64,000 nucleotides of DNA from Gaiellasilicea sp963761905 (GTDB lineage: Bacteria; Actinomycetota; Thermoleophilia; Gaiellales; Gaiellaceae): assembly GCA_963761905.1 (NCBI GenBank), contig CAVXIQ010000006.1:682001-746000 (forward strand). The letters run 5' to 3'. Positions within the stretch are counted from its first letter, which is position 1. Every line of letters begins with the position of its first letter. The notes under the pieces were generated by a model that was given only the letters and a program-made list of their open reading frames with translations, was not told the DNA's origin and searched no databases. Below are positions 36,417 to 45,588 of the stretch, one piece after another. The position numbers were made by a program, and so were the translations under genes.

Positions 36417-36428
36417 CGCCCGCGTCTC

Positions 36429-36875
36429 ATGGAGCGCTCCTCACACGCCGGCCCTTCGGGCGCGCTCGCCCGCACGCGAGGAGCGCTGGGTCGCCGCCAC
36501 AACTGGTTCCAGCTCGCCAAGTTCTGCGCCGTCGGGGCGAGCGGCTACGTCGTCAACCTCGTCGTCTTCAGCTTGCTCGTCCACGGGTTCGGGATCCACT
36601 ATCTCGTTGCCGCGACGTGCTCGTTCCTCGTTGCCGTGACGAACAACTACGCCTGGAACAGGCTCTGGACGTTCCGCGGTCAGCGAGGTCACGTGGCCTA
36701 CCAGGGGCTCCGGTTCCTGGTCGTCTCGACGTGCGCCCTCGCCGCGAACCTCGTGATCCTGCACGTGCTCGTTCGGGTCGGGCTCGGCGAGGTGCTCGCG
36801 CAGGCGCTCGCGATCATGCTGGTCACTCCGCTCAACTTCGTCGGGAACAAGGTCTGGTCGTTCCGAGAGCGCTAG
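36429..36875 (+). CDS. GtrA-family membrane protein
   Basis: The 148-residue protein has four transmembrane helices and the GtrA signatures QLAKFCAVGASGYVVNLVVF and TNNYAWNRLWTFR, ending LNFVGNKVWSFRER. GtrA proteins help move polyprenyl-linked sugars across the membrane for wall or glycan modification. The glycosyltransferase-like genes that follow fit this role. Confidence 0.9.
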   Translation: MERSSHAGPSGALARTRGALGRRHNWFQLAKFCAVGASGYVVNLVVFSLLVHGFGIHYLVAATCSFLVAVTNNYAWNRLWTFRGQRGHVAYQGLRFLVVSTCALAANLVILHVLVRVGLGEVLAQALAIMLVTPLNFVGNKVWSFRER

Positions 36876-36886
36876 GAGGGCTCGCG

Positions 36887-38644
36887 CTGGCGCTCACGGC
36901 CGCGCTCCTCGTCGCGGCCGCTCCGGCGGGAGCGGCGACGCCGCCCGCGAATCCCGTCTACGACGACCAGGGCCGGCTCGTGCAGACGCCGTTCGCGCCG
37001 GACTCGGGCGGCGCCCGGCTGACGGAGGGGGAAGCGCTCGAGATCTTCCTTCGTGACGCGAAGGTGGCGGGGTGGCTCGAGCGCTATCCGCCGAAGCCCA
37101 CGACGGCATCCGAACTCGACGCCGAGGCCGGGCAATGGACGCTCAAGGTCTGGTCGGGCGAGGCCGGCCAGATCGCGCTCGGCAAGGTCGACGATCGAAC
37201 CGGCACGGTCGTCGAGGCGTGGACCGGCCCGCAGGTGGCGTGGACGATGGCACGCGGAGGCGCCGGCGCCTTCGGCGGCAAGACGATCAACACCGCCTGG
37301 GTCTGGCTCCTCTTCTGCGGGGCCTTCCTGCTCGGCCTTGCCGACCTCCGCCGCCCGCGCTCGCTCCGCAATCTCGATCTGCTGGCGCTGCTCTCCTTCA
37401 CGGTCTCGCTGCGGCTCTTCAACGAGGGCGAGATCTTCTGGAGCGTGCCGCTCGCCTATCCGCCGCTCGTCTACTTGCTCGTGCGCTGCCTCTGGATCGC
37501 CCGCCGGGATCGACCGCCGCGAGCGTCGAAGCCGCTGTGGCCGGTGTGGGTGCTCGCCGCCGCAGCGGTGTTTCTCGCAGGCTTCCGCGTCGGGCTGAAC
37601 ATCGAGGCGCCGCGGAGCACGATCGACGTCGGCTTTGCGGGCGTGATCGGAGGCCAGCGGATCGTGAACGGCCAGGCTCCCTACGGCAACATGCCGGAGC
37701 AGGGCGATCTGAAGGAGTGCGGGCCGGCCGACGCCAGCGGTGAGGTGCGCGAGCGGATCCAGACGAACGGCCGCTGCGAGGCTTCGAACGCACGCGGGGA
37801 CACCTACGGTCCGGTCTCGTACCTCGCGTACGTCCCCGGCTACCTCGTCTTCGGCTGGACGGGCAAGTGGGACGAGCTCTGGGCCGCACACGCGACCTCG
37901 CTCCTCTTCGACGGGCTCTGCCTCGCCGGACTCGCGCTCGTCGGGCGGCGGTTCGGCGGCAACCGGCTCGCCGCGACGCTCGCCTTCGCTTGGGCGGCGT
38001 ATCCGTTCACGCTGTACGCCTCGAACTCGAATACGAACGACGCGATCATGCCGGCGTTCCTGATCTTCGGCTTCTGGCTCGCCTCGTCCGCGTGGGCACG
38101 AGGCGCCGGCGTCGCCCTCGCCGGCTGGACGAAGTTCGCCGCGCTCCTGCTCGCGCCGCTCTGGCTCGCCTATCCGAACGCGCTCGGCCGGCCGTTCCGC
38201 TCCGGCCGGCCGCGCCTCGACGGCACCGCGTGGCGCTGGGCTGGGGGGTTCGCCGTCGCCACGCTGGCCGCGTTCGCGATCCTTCTGCTCGAGCCCGATC
38301 CGCTCCACGCGGCGCGGGTGTTTGGCGAGCGCACCTTTGGCTTCCAGCTCGACCGCGAGTCGCCCTTCTCGCTCTGGGGCTGGGGGCAGTACCACGCGGC
38401 GGGAGTCCCGGACCTCCACCTCGTCCAGCAGGCGCTCGAGGTGTTGCTCGTCGCCGGCGCGGTGGCGCTCGCCTTCGTCCCCCGGCGGCGCTCGCCGCTC
38501 CAGCTCGCGGCCCTGACGGCCGCCGTTCTGATCGGCTTCGAGCTCGTCCTAACGCACTGGTTCTATCTCTACATCCCCTGGTTTCTCCCCTTCGTCGCCT
38601 TCGCCGTCCTGAGCGCTCGTGATCGCGTCGCGCCGGTTCACTAG
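36887..38644 (+). CDS. Polytopic glycosyltransferase-like membrane protein (GT-C type)
   Basis: The roughly 585-residue protein has an N-terminal signal-like segment, an extracellular domain of about 110 residues (TPPANPVYDDQGRL to WTMARGGAG) and about ten transmembrane helices with GT-C-like spacing (LAYPPLVYLLVRCLW, YGPVSYLAYVPGYLVFGW, LTHWFYLYIPWFLPFVAF). No ATG, GTG or TTG suits the start; CTG 36887 lies 6 nt after a GGAGGG box and is proposed. It follows gtrA and overlaps the next glycosyltransferase-like gene, so the three likely build a surface glycan. Confidence 0.7.
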   Translation: MALTAALLVAAAPAGAATPPANPVYDDQGRLVQTPFAPDSGGARLTEGEALEIFLRDAKVAGWLERYPPKPTTASELDAEAGQWTLKVWSGEAGQIALGKVDDRTGTVVEAWTGPQVAWTMARGGAGAFGGKTINTAWVWLLFCGAFLLGLADLRRPRSLRNLDLLALLSFTVSLRLFNEGEIFWSVPLAYPPLVYLLVRCLWIARRDRPPRASKPLWPVWVLAAAAVFLAGFRVGLNIEAPRSTIDVGFAGVIGGQRIVNGQAPYGNMPEQGDLKECGPADASGEVRERIQTNGRCEASNARGDTYGPVSYLAYVPGYLVFGWTGKWDELWAAHATSLLFDGLCLAGLALVGRRFGGNRLAATLAFAWAAYPFTLYASNSNTNDAIMPAFLIFGFWLASSAWARGAGVALAGWTKFAALLLAPLWLAYPNALGRPFRSGRPRLDGTAWRWAGGFAVATLAAFAILLLEPDPLHAARVFGERTFGFQLDRESPFSLWGWGQYHAAGVPDLHLVQQALEVLLVAGAVALAFVPRRRSPLQLAALTAAVLIGFELVLTHWFYLYIPWFLPFVAFAVLSARDRVAPVH

Positions 38645-39830
38645 CCTCGCCACGCTCGCGGCGGCTCTCTTCTTCGTGGCGACGTTCGCCGCTCTGCACC
38701 GTGGCTGGTACGACGACGCGGAGATCATCGACCTGCCGGTGTACGAGACGTACGGGAACGCGATCGAGGGCGGCTCGATCCCATACCGCGACTTCCGGCT
38801 CGAGTATCCGCCCGCGGCGCTGCCGATGTTCGTGCTCCCGGCGCTCCTGAGCGACAGGGGAGACCAGCCCGCTTTCCGACAGGCCTTCGAGGGGACGATG
38901 GCGCTCTGCGGCGCGCTCGCGATCGTGTGCGCCGGCCTGATCCTGGCCGCGCTCGGGGCGACGCGGACGAGGGTCGTCGCCGTCCTTGCCGCAATCGCCG
39001 TCTTCCCGCTCCTGCTCGGCTCGGTCGTCTTGACCCGCTTCGACCTCTGGCCGATCGCGCTCGTCCTGGCTGCGCTCGCGGCGCTGCTCTGGGAGCGCCA
39101 CCGGCTCGGTTTCGGGATTCTCGGGCTCGCCGTCGCCGCCAAGCTCTTCCCGGCGGTGCTCGTGCCGCTCGCGCTGTCGTACGTCTGGCAGCGGCGCGGC
39201 CGCCGCGAGGCGCTCATCTGCCTCGGAGTCCTCGTGGGCGTGGTCGCGCTCGTCTTCCTCCCGTTCGTCGTCCTCGGCGCGGACGGCGTCGCCTACAGCC
39301 TCGGCCGCCAGCTCGGACGGCCGCTCCAGGTCGAGAGCCTCGGCTCGTCGTTCCTCCTCGCCGCGCACCACCTCTTCGGGCTCGAGCTCGAGATGCGCTC
39401 GAGCCATGGCTCCCAGAACCTCGACGGGACGCTCCCAGTGATCGTCGCGACGCTGCTGACCGCGGTTCAGCTGGGGGCGCTCACGTGGATCTGGCTTCGC
39501 CGACCGGGGACGGGCGCGGAGCTCGTGCGCTGGAGCGCCGCCGCGCTCGTGGCCTTCGTCGCGCTCGGGAAGGTGCTCTCGCCGCAGTTCCTGATCTGGC
39601 TCGCGCCGCTCGTGCCGCTCGTCGCCGGGAGACGCGGATTGTGGGCGTCGCTCCTGCTCGTGGTCGCGCTCGTGCTGACGCAGCTCTGGTTCCCGGCCGA
39701 CTACTGGGAGCTGGCGCTGCGGTTCGATGCCGTGCCGTCGGCGCTCGTGTTCGCCCGCGACCTGACCCTCGTCGCCCTGCTCGTCGTTCTCGTCAGGCGA
39801 TCAGGACGCGAACCGGCTCGATCGCCGTAG
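38619..39830 (+). CDS. DUF2029 / GT87-like polytopic mannosyltransferase-type protein
   Basis: The 403-residue protein has about ten transmembrane helices. The first extracellular loop carries YETYGNAIEGGSIPYRDFRLEYPP, typical of GT-C enzymes of the GT87/DUF2029 group, with the acidic residues after TM1. These use polyprenyl-phosphate sugars. The GTG start at 38619 overlaps the upstream gene by 26 nt; the end overlaps the convergent phosphoesterase gene by 38 nt. Confidence 0.82.
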   Translation: MIASRRFTSLATLAAALFFVATFAALHRGWYDDAEIIDLPVYETYGNAIEGGSIPYRDFRLEYPPAALPMFVLPALLSDRGDQPAFRQAFEGTMALCGALAIVCAGLILAALGATRTRVVAVLAAIAVFPLLLGSVVLTRFDLWPIALVLAALAALLWERHRLGFGILGLAVAAKLFPAVLVPLALSYVWQRRGRREALICLGVLVGVVALVFLPFVVLGADGVAYSLGRQLGRPLQVESLGSSFLLAAHHLFGLELEMRSSHGSQNLDGTLPVIVATLLTAVQLGALTWIWLRRPGTGAELVRWSAAALVAFVALGKVLSPQFLIWLAPLVPLVAGRRGLWASLLLVVALVLTQLWFPADYWELALRFDAVPSALVFARDLTLVALLVVLVRRSGREPARSP

Positions 39831-40572
39831 CCCGGCCCGACGCGTCGCATTCGACGAGCGCACCTTCGAGCCTGACGTCGCCGTCGGCCACCTCGAACCG
39901 GACCGGCATGCCCGTGCGCATCCGGTGGATCGCGAGATTCGCCTTGACGCCGATCACGGAGTCGTGCGGGCCGGTCATCCCCACGTCCGTCATCGCGGCG
40001 GTTCCGCCGCGCTGGATCCGCGCGTCGGAGGTCTGGACGTGCGTGTGCGTGCCGAGCACCGCCGTGACGCGGCCGTCGAGCCAGTGCGCGAGCGCGACCT
40101 TCTCGCTCGTGGCCTCGGCGTGGACGTCGACGAAGACGATCTCAGCGGCGCGCTTCGCCTCTTCGACGAGCGGATCGATCGTCTCGAAGAGATCGTGCGC
40201 GACGTTGAGGAAGAGCGAGCCCATGACGTTGATCACCGCGACGGGCGTCCCGTCCGTTGCGTTGGCGACCGCGAGCCCGCGGCCGGGCGCCCCTGAGGCG
40301 AAGTTGGCCGGGCGGATCACGCGCTCGGAGCCGGTCAGGTACGGGTTGATCTCCTTGCGCCGCCAGGTGTGGTTGCCGAGCGTGATCACGTCGGCGCCGG
40401 CGGCGAGTAGCCGCTCGGCGAGCTTCGGCGTGATCCCGACGCCGTCGGCGACGTTCTCGCCGTTGAGGATGCAGAACGAGACGTCGAGCTCCTTGCGCAG
40501 GCCCGGCAGCCGTTCCTCGACGGCGCGGCGGCCCGGCCCGCCGACGACGTCTCCGACGAAGAGGATCTTCAG
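39793..40572 (-). CDS. YmdB-type metallophosphoesterase (TIGR00282)
   Basis: The protein begins KILFVGDVVGGPGRRAVEERL (metal-binding GDVVG), followed by NGENVADGVGI, ITLGNHTW (GNH motif), VDVHAEATSEK and VLGTHTHVQTSD. These are the metal ligands of the YmdB family, a cyclic-nucleotide or 2',3'-cAMP phosphodiesterase group. No ATG, GTG or TTG matches the conserved N-terminus; CTG 40572 does, and it overlaps the stop of the upstream gene (CTGA). The intact length is 259 residues. Confidence 0.9.
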   Translation of the reverse strand: MKILFVGDVVGGPGRRAVEERLPGLRKELDVSFCILNGENVADGVGITPKLAERLLAAGADVITLGNHTWRRKEINPYLTGSERVIRPANFASGAPGRGLAVANATDGTPVAVINVMGSLFLNVAHDLFETIDPLVEEAKRAAEIVFVDVHAEATSEKVALAHWLDGRVTAVLGTHTHVQTSDARIQRGGTAAMTDVGMTGPHDSVIGVKANLAIHRMRTGMPVRFEVADGDVRLEGALVECDASGRATAIEPVRVLIA

Positions 40573-41354
40573 CGGAGCGAGAGGGTCGCGGCGGGGCGAA
40601 CCTCGAGCGAGACGTTGTTGCCGGCGTCCTGGGTGTAACGCGCGAGCGCCTGCCGCTCGACCTTCGACAGGTCGAGCACGACGCCGAGCTTGGAGCGCGA
40701 GGCGGCGACCGCGGAGCCGACCGTGAGCGCGGGGTCCGGGCGCAGGTGGATGAGCGAGACGACGACGGACGGCGCGGTCAACGGCCGCACGTCGATCCGG
40801 GCGCCCTGGACGCGGTTCGAGATCACGTAGTCGGAAATCCCGACGACGGTGCCGTCCACGGGGGAGTAGACGTCCGTTCCCGGAGCCGCGCCGATGTTCA
40901 ACGCGGATGTGCCGGGCCCGCGGCTGCCGCTCAGCTGGTACCAGACGAGGCGACCGTCGCGCACGCCGGCCAGACGGTGCCAGAGCCTCGAGAGCAGCCC
41001 CGCGTTGCCCTGATGTCCGACCGGCTCGAGCGAGAGCGCCGAGCCGCCGGCCCGGTGATAGCCGATCGCGGTGACCGCGCTCTGCGCGATGGGAAGCTGG
41101 AGCCGGAGCGCGTCAGCGGACGCGACGACCTGAGGCTCGGGGCGCCCACCGAGCAGGACGCCCGGGTTGGCGAGCGGCGCCGCGACGAGCTGAGTGGAGG
41201 TCGTCCCGAACGCCGTCAGGAGCAGGGTCAGCAGCATGACCGCCGAGACGAGGGCGGTCAGGACGATGCGTCCAGCGTGCCGATCCAGGTAGCTGCGCGG
41301 GCGGCGGCGACGTGCGCGCAGGCGCGCAGCATCGCGTTGTCGGGCCGAAGCCAT
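40569..41354 (-). CDS. Membrane-anchored M23 (LytM-like) protein with degenerate active site
   Basis: The 261-residue protein has an Arg-rich cytoplasmic N-terminus, one transmembrane helix (IVLTALVSAVMLLTLLLTAFG) and an extracellular domain with the M23 fold pattern GAAPGTDVYSPVDGTVVGI and VVSLIHLRPDP. The zinc-binding HxxxD and HxH motifs of active M23 peptidases are not intact, so it may bind rather than cut peptidoglycan. ATG 41354 is chosen because TATGGT sits 6 nt upstream. It overlaps the YmdB-type gene. Confidence 0.7.
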   Translation of the reverse strand: MASARQRDAARLRARRRRPRSYLDRHAGRIVLTALVSAVMLLTLLLTAFGTTSTQLVAAPLANPGVLLGGRPEPQVVASADALRLQLPIAQSAVTAIGYHRAGGSALSLEPVGHQGNAGLLSRLWHRLAGVRDGRLVWYQLSGSRGPGTSALNIGAAPGTDVYSPVDGTVVGISDYVISNRVQGARIDVRPLTAPSVVVSLIHLRPDPALTVGSAVAASRSKLGVVLDLSKVERQALARYTQDAGNNVSLEVRPAATLSLR

Positions 41355-41403
41355 CGGGCCACCATAACGGAGCATCCAGCCGGACGGGGCTACGATCAGC
41401 CCC
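41355..41403. promoter_or_regulatory. Divergent leaderless-type promoters, M23-like / ABC genes
   Basis: TATGGT (41366-41361, minus) ends 6 nt before ATG 41354, and TACGAT (41391-41396, plus) ends 7 nt before ATG 41404. Both fit the leaderless spacing seen across the window. Confidence 0.45.
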
Positions 41404-41994
41404 ATGGCCGCGTCGCAGTCGCCCTCGGCGCCTCTCCTGTCGGCCACGGGGATCTCGCGGCGATTCGGCGGCCGAATCGTGCTTCAGCCGTGCGATCTGA
41501 TGCTCGCCGCCGGCGAGACCGTCGCGCTCGTCGGGCCGAACGGCGCCGGGAAGTCGACGTTGCTCTCGATCCTCGCCGGAGCGCTCGACCCGTCGAGCGG
41601 AGGCGTCGAGCGCACGGTCGCGGTCGGCTGGGCTCCGCAGCGTCCCGCGCTCTACGCAAAGCTGACGCCGCGCGAGAACGTGGAGCTCTTCGCGGCCCTC
41701 GCCGAGGTGGCGGCGACGAGCACAGATCTGCCGGACAGGCCTGCGGCCGAGCTCTCGGTGGGGCAGCGTCAGCGGCTCAACCTCGAGCTCGCGTTGCTCG
41801 GCGCGCCCTCCGTGCTGCTCCTCGACGAGCCGACGGCGTCCCTCGACTCGGAGCGGCGTGAGGAGCTGTGGCAGCGTCTCGCAACGCTTGTCGACGGTGG
41901 CGGAGCCGTGTGCTTCGTCACCCAGAACCTGGAGGAGGTCGAGCGCGCGGATCGGGTGGGGCTGATCGAGGACGGTCGGTTGACGCTCCGGTGA
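41404..41994 (+). CDS. ABC transporter ATP-binding protein
   Basis: The 196-residue nucleotide-binding domain has Walker A GPNGAGKSTLL, a Q-loop near WAPQRPALY, the signature LSVGQRQRL and Walker B VLLLDEPTASLD. It is short, like the CcmA or Nod-type exporters. It overlaps the permease gene by GTGA, so the two form an export system of unknown substrate. Confidence 0.9.
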   Translation: MAASQSPSAPLLSATGISRRFGGRIVLQPCDLMLAAGETVALVGPNGAGKSTLLSILAGALDPSSGGVERTVAVGWAPQRPALYAKLTPRENVELFAALAEVAATSTDLPDRPAAELSVGQRQRLNLELALLGAPSVLLLDEPTASLDSERREELWQRLATLVDGGGAVCFVTQNLEEVERADRVGLIEDGRLTLR

Positions 41995-43328
41995 ATCGGG
42001 CGGCTCGCATCGCGCGCATCGTGCGCAAGGACTTGCGCGTGCTCGGGCGCTCGCCGCTCGCGCTCGTGACCCTGCTCGCGTACCCGCTCGTGGTCGCGGC
42101 CCTCGTCGGCCTCGTCGCGAGCTACGCGAACGCGAAGCCGCGGGTCGCCCTCGTCGACGAGGATCGCCTGCCGGTCTCGCTCGAGATCGGCGATCGAACC
42201 TTCCACATCGAGCAGACGATCGATCGCGTCGCCGAGGAGGTGACGCTCGTCCGGCTCGACCGCGACGAGGCCGAGCGCCAGCTGGCATCCGGCCGGATCG
42301 TGGCGCTGCTCGTGGTGCCACGCGGCTTCGTCGCCGACCTCCGCGGCATGGTTCGAAGCCCTCGGCTCGAGCTCGAGACGACCGAGGGCGGGCTCTCGAT
42401 CCGGGTCACCCAGCAGGTGCAGGCGCTCGTCTACCAGCTCAACCGCGAGCTGTCGGATGCGTATGTGGAGGCGAACCTGCGCTACATCGCCCTGTTGCTC
42501 GAGGGGGGCGAGGGCGAGTTCCTCGGCCAGCAGATCGACGTGCTCGGGCTCCAGGGCGTTCGCGACCTGCTCGACGAGCTCCCGCCCGGGCCGCGGTTGA
42601 CCAGGATCCGCGAGTTCGTGCGCACCGCCGAGCTCGCGCTCGGGGAGACCGACGAAGCGCTCCGGGCCACGGCAAGCCCGATCGAGCTCGTGGAGTCGCG
42701 CGACTCGGGCCGCACGTGGGCGCTGTCGGCGCAGGTGCAGTCTTATGCGCTCGCGCTGACGATCTCCTTCCTCGCGCTGCTCCTCGCCGCAGCCGCGCTG
42801 GCGGGCGAGCGTGACGAAGGGGTGCTCGGACGGCTCCGCCGCGGGCTCGTCGGCCCCGGCGAGCTGGTGGCGTCCAAGACCGCGCTGGCCGCTCTCGCCG
42901 CGCTTGCTGTGGGGCTCGGGATCGCGGTCGCCTTCGGCGCGATCATCGAGCTGGGCGACGTCGAGGGCGGCCAGCCCTGGTCGCGGCTCCCACTCCTCGC
43001 GCTCGGGCTGGCGCTCACCGGATCGGCGCTCGGCGCGCTCGGCTCGTTGCTCGGCGGCCTTGCCCGCGAAGGCCGGACGGCGTCGCTCGTCGCGATCCTC
43101 GCGGTGCTTCCGATCGTCTTCCTCGGCCTCGTCCCGCGCGAGGTCGCACCCGCCGCGGCCGCGATCAGCAACGCGTTTCCCTTTGCCCACGGCGTCCGGT
43201 TCTTCACGGCCGCGCTGTTCGACCTCGATCCAACGACGGTGCTCCTGCGCGAGTCGGCGTGGCTCGTGGGGCTGACGCTCGCCTACGGCTTGCTCGCCCG
43301 GCTCGTTGTCGCGCGGCTGCCGGCCTGA
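41991..43328 (+). CDS. ABC-2 type transporter permease
   Basis: The 445-residue protein has one N-terminal transmembrane helix (SPLALVTLLAYPLVVAALVG), a large extracellular domain of about 220 residues, and a C-terminal block of five helices (FLALLLAAAALAGERDEGVL onward) in the ABC-2 exporter (YhgE/YhaP-like) pattern. The E-R-x-x-G-x-L-x-R-L motif (ERDEGVLGRLRRGL) is typical of the coupling region. It partners the ATPase at 41404. Confidence 0.88.
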   Translation: MNRAARIARIVRKDLRVLGRSPLALVTLLAYPLVVAALVGLVASYANAKPRVALVDEDRLPVSLEIGDRTFHIEQTIDRVAEEVTLVRLDRDEAERQLASGRIVALLVVPRGFVADLRGMVRSPRLELETTEGGLSIRVTQQVQALVYQLNRELSDAYVEANLRYIALLLEGGEGEFLGQQIDVLGLQGVRDLLDELPPGPRLTRIREFVRTAELALGETDEALRATASPIELVESRDSGRTWALSAQVQSYALALTISFLALLLAAAALAGERDEGVLGRLRRGLVGPGELVASKTALAALAALAVGLGIAVAFGAIIELGDVEGGQPWSRLPLLALGLALTGSALGALGSLLGGLAREGRTASLVAILAVLPIVFLGLVPREVAPAAAAISNAFPFAHGVRFFTAALFDLDPTTVLLRESAWLVGLTLAYGLLARLVVARLPA

Positions 43329-43372
43329 GCTCGGTCGTTGCAACACACGCTTTTCTCTCGTCCGGGCTGACG

Positions 43373-43378
43373 TACCCT
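43373..43378 (+). promoter_or_regulatory. Leaderless-type -10 box of hemB
   Basis: TACCCT ends 8 nt before ATG 43387 in the 58-nt gap after the ABC permease gene. No ribosome-binding sequence is present between box and start. Confidence 0.45.
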
Positions 43379-43386
43379 GTTCGTCG

Positions 43387-44334
43387 ATGAGCGCCTTTCC
43401 CGCCACGCGGTTGCGCCGGCTGCGGCGCACGGACGCGCTCCGCTCGCTCGTGCGAGAGACGCGGCTCGAGCTCGACGACTTCGTCCAACCCCTCTTCGTC
43501 GGGCCGACGACCGTCGTCAACGACGACTTGCCGGGGATGTCGCGCTACTCAGTGGAGGATCTCGTGGCGGAGGCCGGCGAGCTTGCCGCGCTCGGGGTCA
43601 AGGCCGTGCTGCTGTTCGGAATCCCAGAGGAGAAGGACGACGAGGGCTCGGGCGCGTGGATCGAGGACGGGATCGTCCAGCAGGCGCTCCGGGCGCTCAC
43701 CGCCGATCAGCCGGAGCTCGTGCTCGTCACGGACGTCTGCCTGTGCGAGTACACCTCGCACGGCCACTGCGGCGTCCTCGTGGACGGGGTCGTGGAGAAC
43801 GACGAGACGCTCGAGCTGCTCGCGCGCACAGCGGCCAGCCACGTCGAGGCCGGGGCCGACGCGGTCGCCCCGAGCGACATGATGGACGGCCGGGTCGGTG
43901 CGATCCGCGAGGCGCTCCCCGAGACGCCGCTCGTCTCGTACGCCGCCAAGTACGCATCCGCGTTCTACGGCCCGTTCCGCGACGTCGCCGAGTCGGCGCC
44001 GCAGGAGGGCGACCGGCGCGGCTACCAGATGGATCCGGCCAACGTTCGCGAGGCGCTGCGCGAGTGCGAGCTCGATCTCGCCGAGGGCGCCGACGTGCTG
44101 ATGGTCAAGCCGGCGCTCCCCTACCTCGACGTGATCCGAGCCGTGCGGGAGCGCTTCGACTGCCCGGTGGCGGCGTACAACGTCTCCGGCGAGTACGCGA
44201 TGGTGAAGGCCGCTGCGGCGCGTGGCTGGCTCGACGAGCGGCAGGCGGCGCTCGAGTCGCTGACCGCGATCAAGCGCGCTGGCGCCGATCTCGTCTTCTC
44301 CTACTGGACGAAGGAGCTCGCGCGTTGGCTCTGA
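43387..44334 (+). CDS. hemB: Delta-aminolevulinic acid dehydratase (porphobilinogen synthase)
   Basis: The 315-residue enzyme condenses two 5-aminolevulinate molecules into porphobilinogen. Visible signatures are the metal-site region DVCLCEYTSHGHCGVL (Cys-rich, zinc type), DAVAPSDMMDGRVGAIR, the Schiff-base lysines in YAAKYASAFYGPFRD and LMVKPALPYLDVI, and AYNVSGEYAMVKAAA. It is followed, with a 10-nt overlap, by hemL. Confidence 0.96.
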   Translation: MSAFPATRLRRLRRTDALRSLVRETRLELDDFVQPLFVGPTTVVNDDLPGMSRYSVEDLVAEAGELAALGVKAVLLFGIPEEKDDEGSGAWIEDGIVQQALRALTADQPELVLVTDVCLCEYTSHGHCGVLVDGVVENDETLELLARTAASHVEAGADAVAPSDMMDGRVGAIREALPETPLVSYAAKYASAFYGPFRDVAESAPQEGDRRGYQMDPANVREALRECELDLAEGADVLMVKPALPYLDVIRAVRERFDCPVAAYNVSGEYAMVKAAAARGWLDERQAALESLTAIKRAGADLVFSYWTKELARWL

Positions 44335-45588
44335 GGACACGGTCGGCGCTCTGGAGCCGCGCCACGAAGCTGATTCCCGGGGGCGTCAACTCGCCGGTGC
44401 GGGCGATGCGCGCGGTCGGGCTCGACGAGCCGGTCTTCATGCGCGCGGGCGAGGGCGCCTGCATCGAGGACGTCGACGGCCGGCGTTACGTCGACTGGGT
44501 CATGTCCTGGGGGCCGCTCGTCTTCGGCCACGCCGATCCCGAGACGCTCGAGGCGATCGGCGACGCCGCCCGCCGCGGGACGACCTTCGGCGCGCCGACC
44601 GAGGCGGAGGTCGAGCTCGCGGCCGAGATCGTCGACGCCGTCCCGTCGGTCGAGCTCGTCCGTCTGGTCAGCTCCGGCACGGAGGCGGCGATGAGCGCGA
44701 TCCGGCTGGCGCGCGCCTTCACCCACCGCGATCGCATCCTCAAGTTCGCCGGCTGCTACCACGGCCATGTCGACGCACTGCTCGCCGACGGCGGATCCGG
44801 TCTCGCAACGCTCGGGATTCCTTCGAGCCCCGGCGTGCCGACCGGCGTGACCGCGGACACGATCGTGACGGCCTTCAACGACGTCGATGCGGTCGGTGCG
44901 GCCGTCGAGCGCTACGGGGAGGGGCTCGCGGCGATCATCGTCGAGCCGGTCGCCGGGAACATGGGCGTCGTCCCGCCCGAGCCCGGCTTCCTCGAGGCAC
45001 TGCGCGCGCTCTGCGACGCCGCCGGCGCGCTGCTCGTCTTCGACGAGGTGATCACCGGCTTCCGTGTCGCCCGGGGCGGCGCGCAGGAGCGCTTCGGCGT
45101 CATCCCCGACCTGACCGTTCTCGGCAAGATCGTCGGCGGAGGCCTCCCCGCGGCGGCGTTCGGCGGCCGCGCCGACGTGATGGAGCGGCTCGCCCCGTCG
45201 GGCGACGTCTACCAGGCCGGCACGCTCTCCGGGAATCCGCTCGCAACGGCGGCGGGGATCTCCGTCCTCCGCCGGCTTCGCGATCCAGAGGTGTATGCGC
45301 GCCTCGAGGAGAAGGGCGCCCGGCTCGAGGTCGGCATCGCCCCGTTCGGACGGGTGCAACGAGTCGGCGCGATGGCGACGTTCTTTCTCGCCGACGGCCC
45401 CGTCCGCAGCTTCGCCGACGCCCAGCGGCAGCGAGACCGAGCGCTACGGCGCCCTCTTCCGCCACCTGCTCGAGCGGGGGATCTACGTCGCGCCCTCCCA
45501 GTTCGAGTGCCTCTTCGTCTCGCTCGCGCACGAGGACGAGCACATCGACCAGACGATCGAAGCCGTTGCTGACTTCTTCGCCTCCTGA
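44325..45588 (+). CDS. hemL: Glutamate-1-semialdehyde 2,1-aminomutase (one frameshift)
   Basis: This PLP enzyme makes 5-aminolevulinate in the C5 pathway. It shows PGGVNSPVRAMRAVG, VSSGTEAAMSAIRLAR, FAGCYHGHVDALL, VFDEVITGFRVA, GKIVGGGLPAAAFGG with the PLP lysine, and TLSGNPLATAAG. An extra base near 45426 breaks the frame; afterwards ETERYGALFRHLLERGIY and LAHEDEHIDQTIEA complete the usual C-terminus. The intact length is about 420 residues. The TTG start at 44325 overlaps hemB. Confidence 0.94.
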
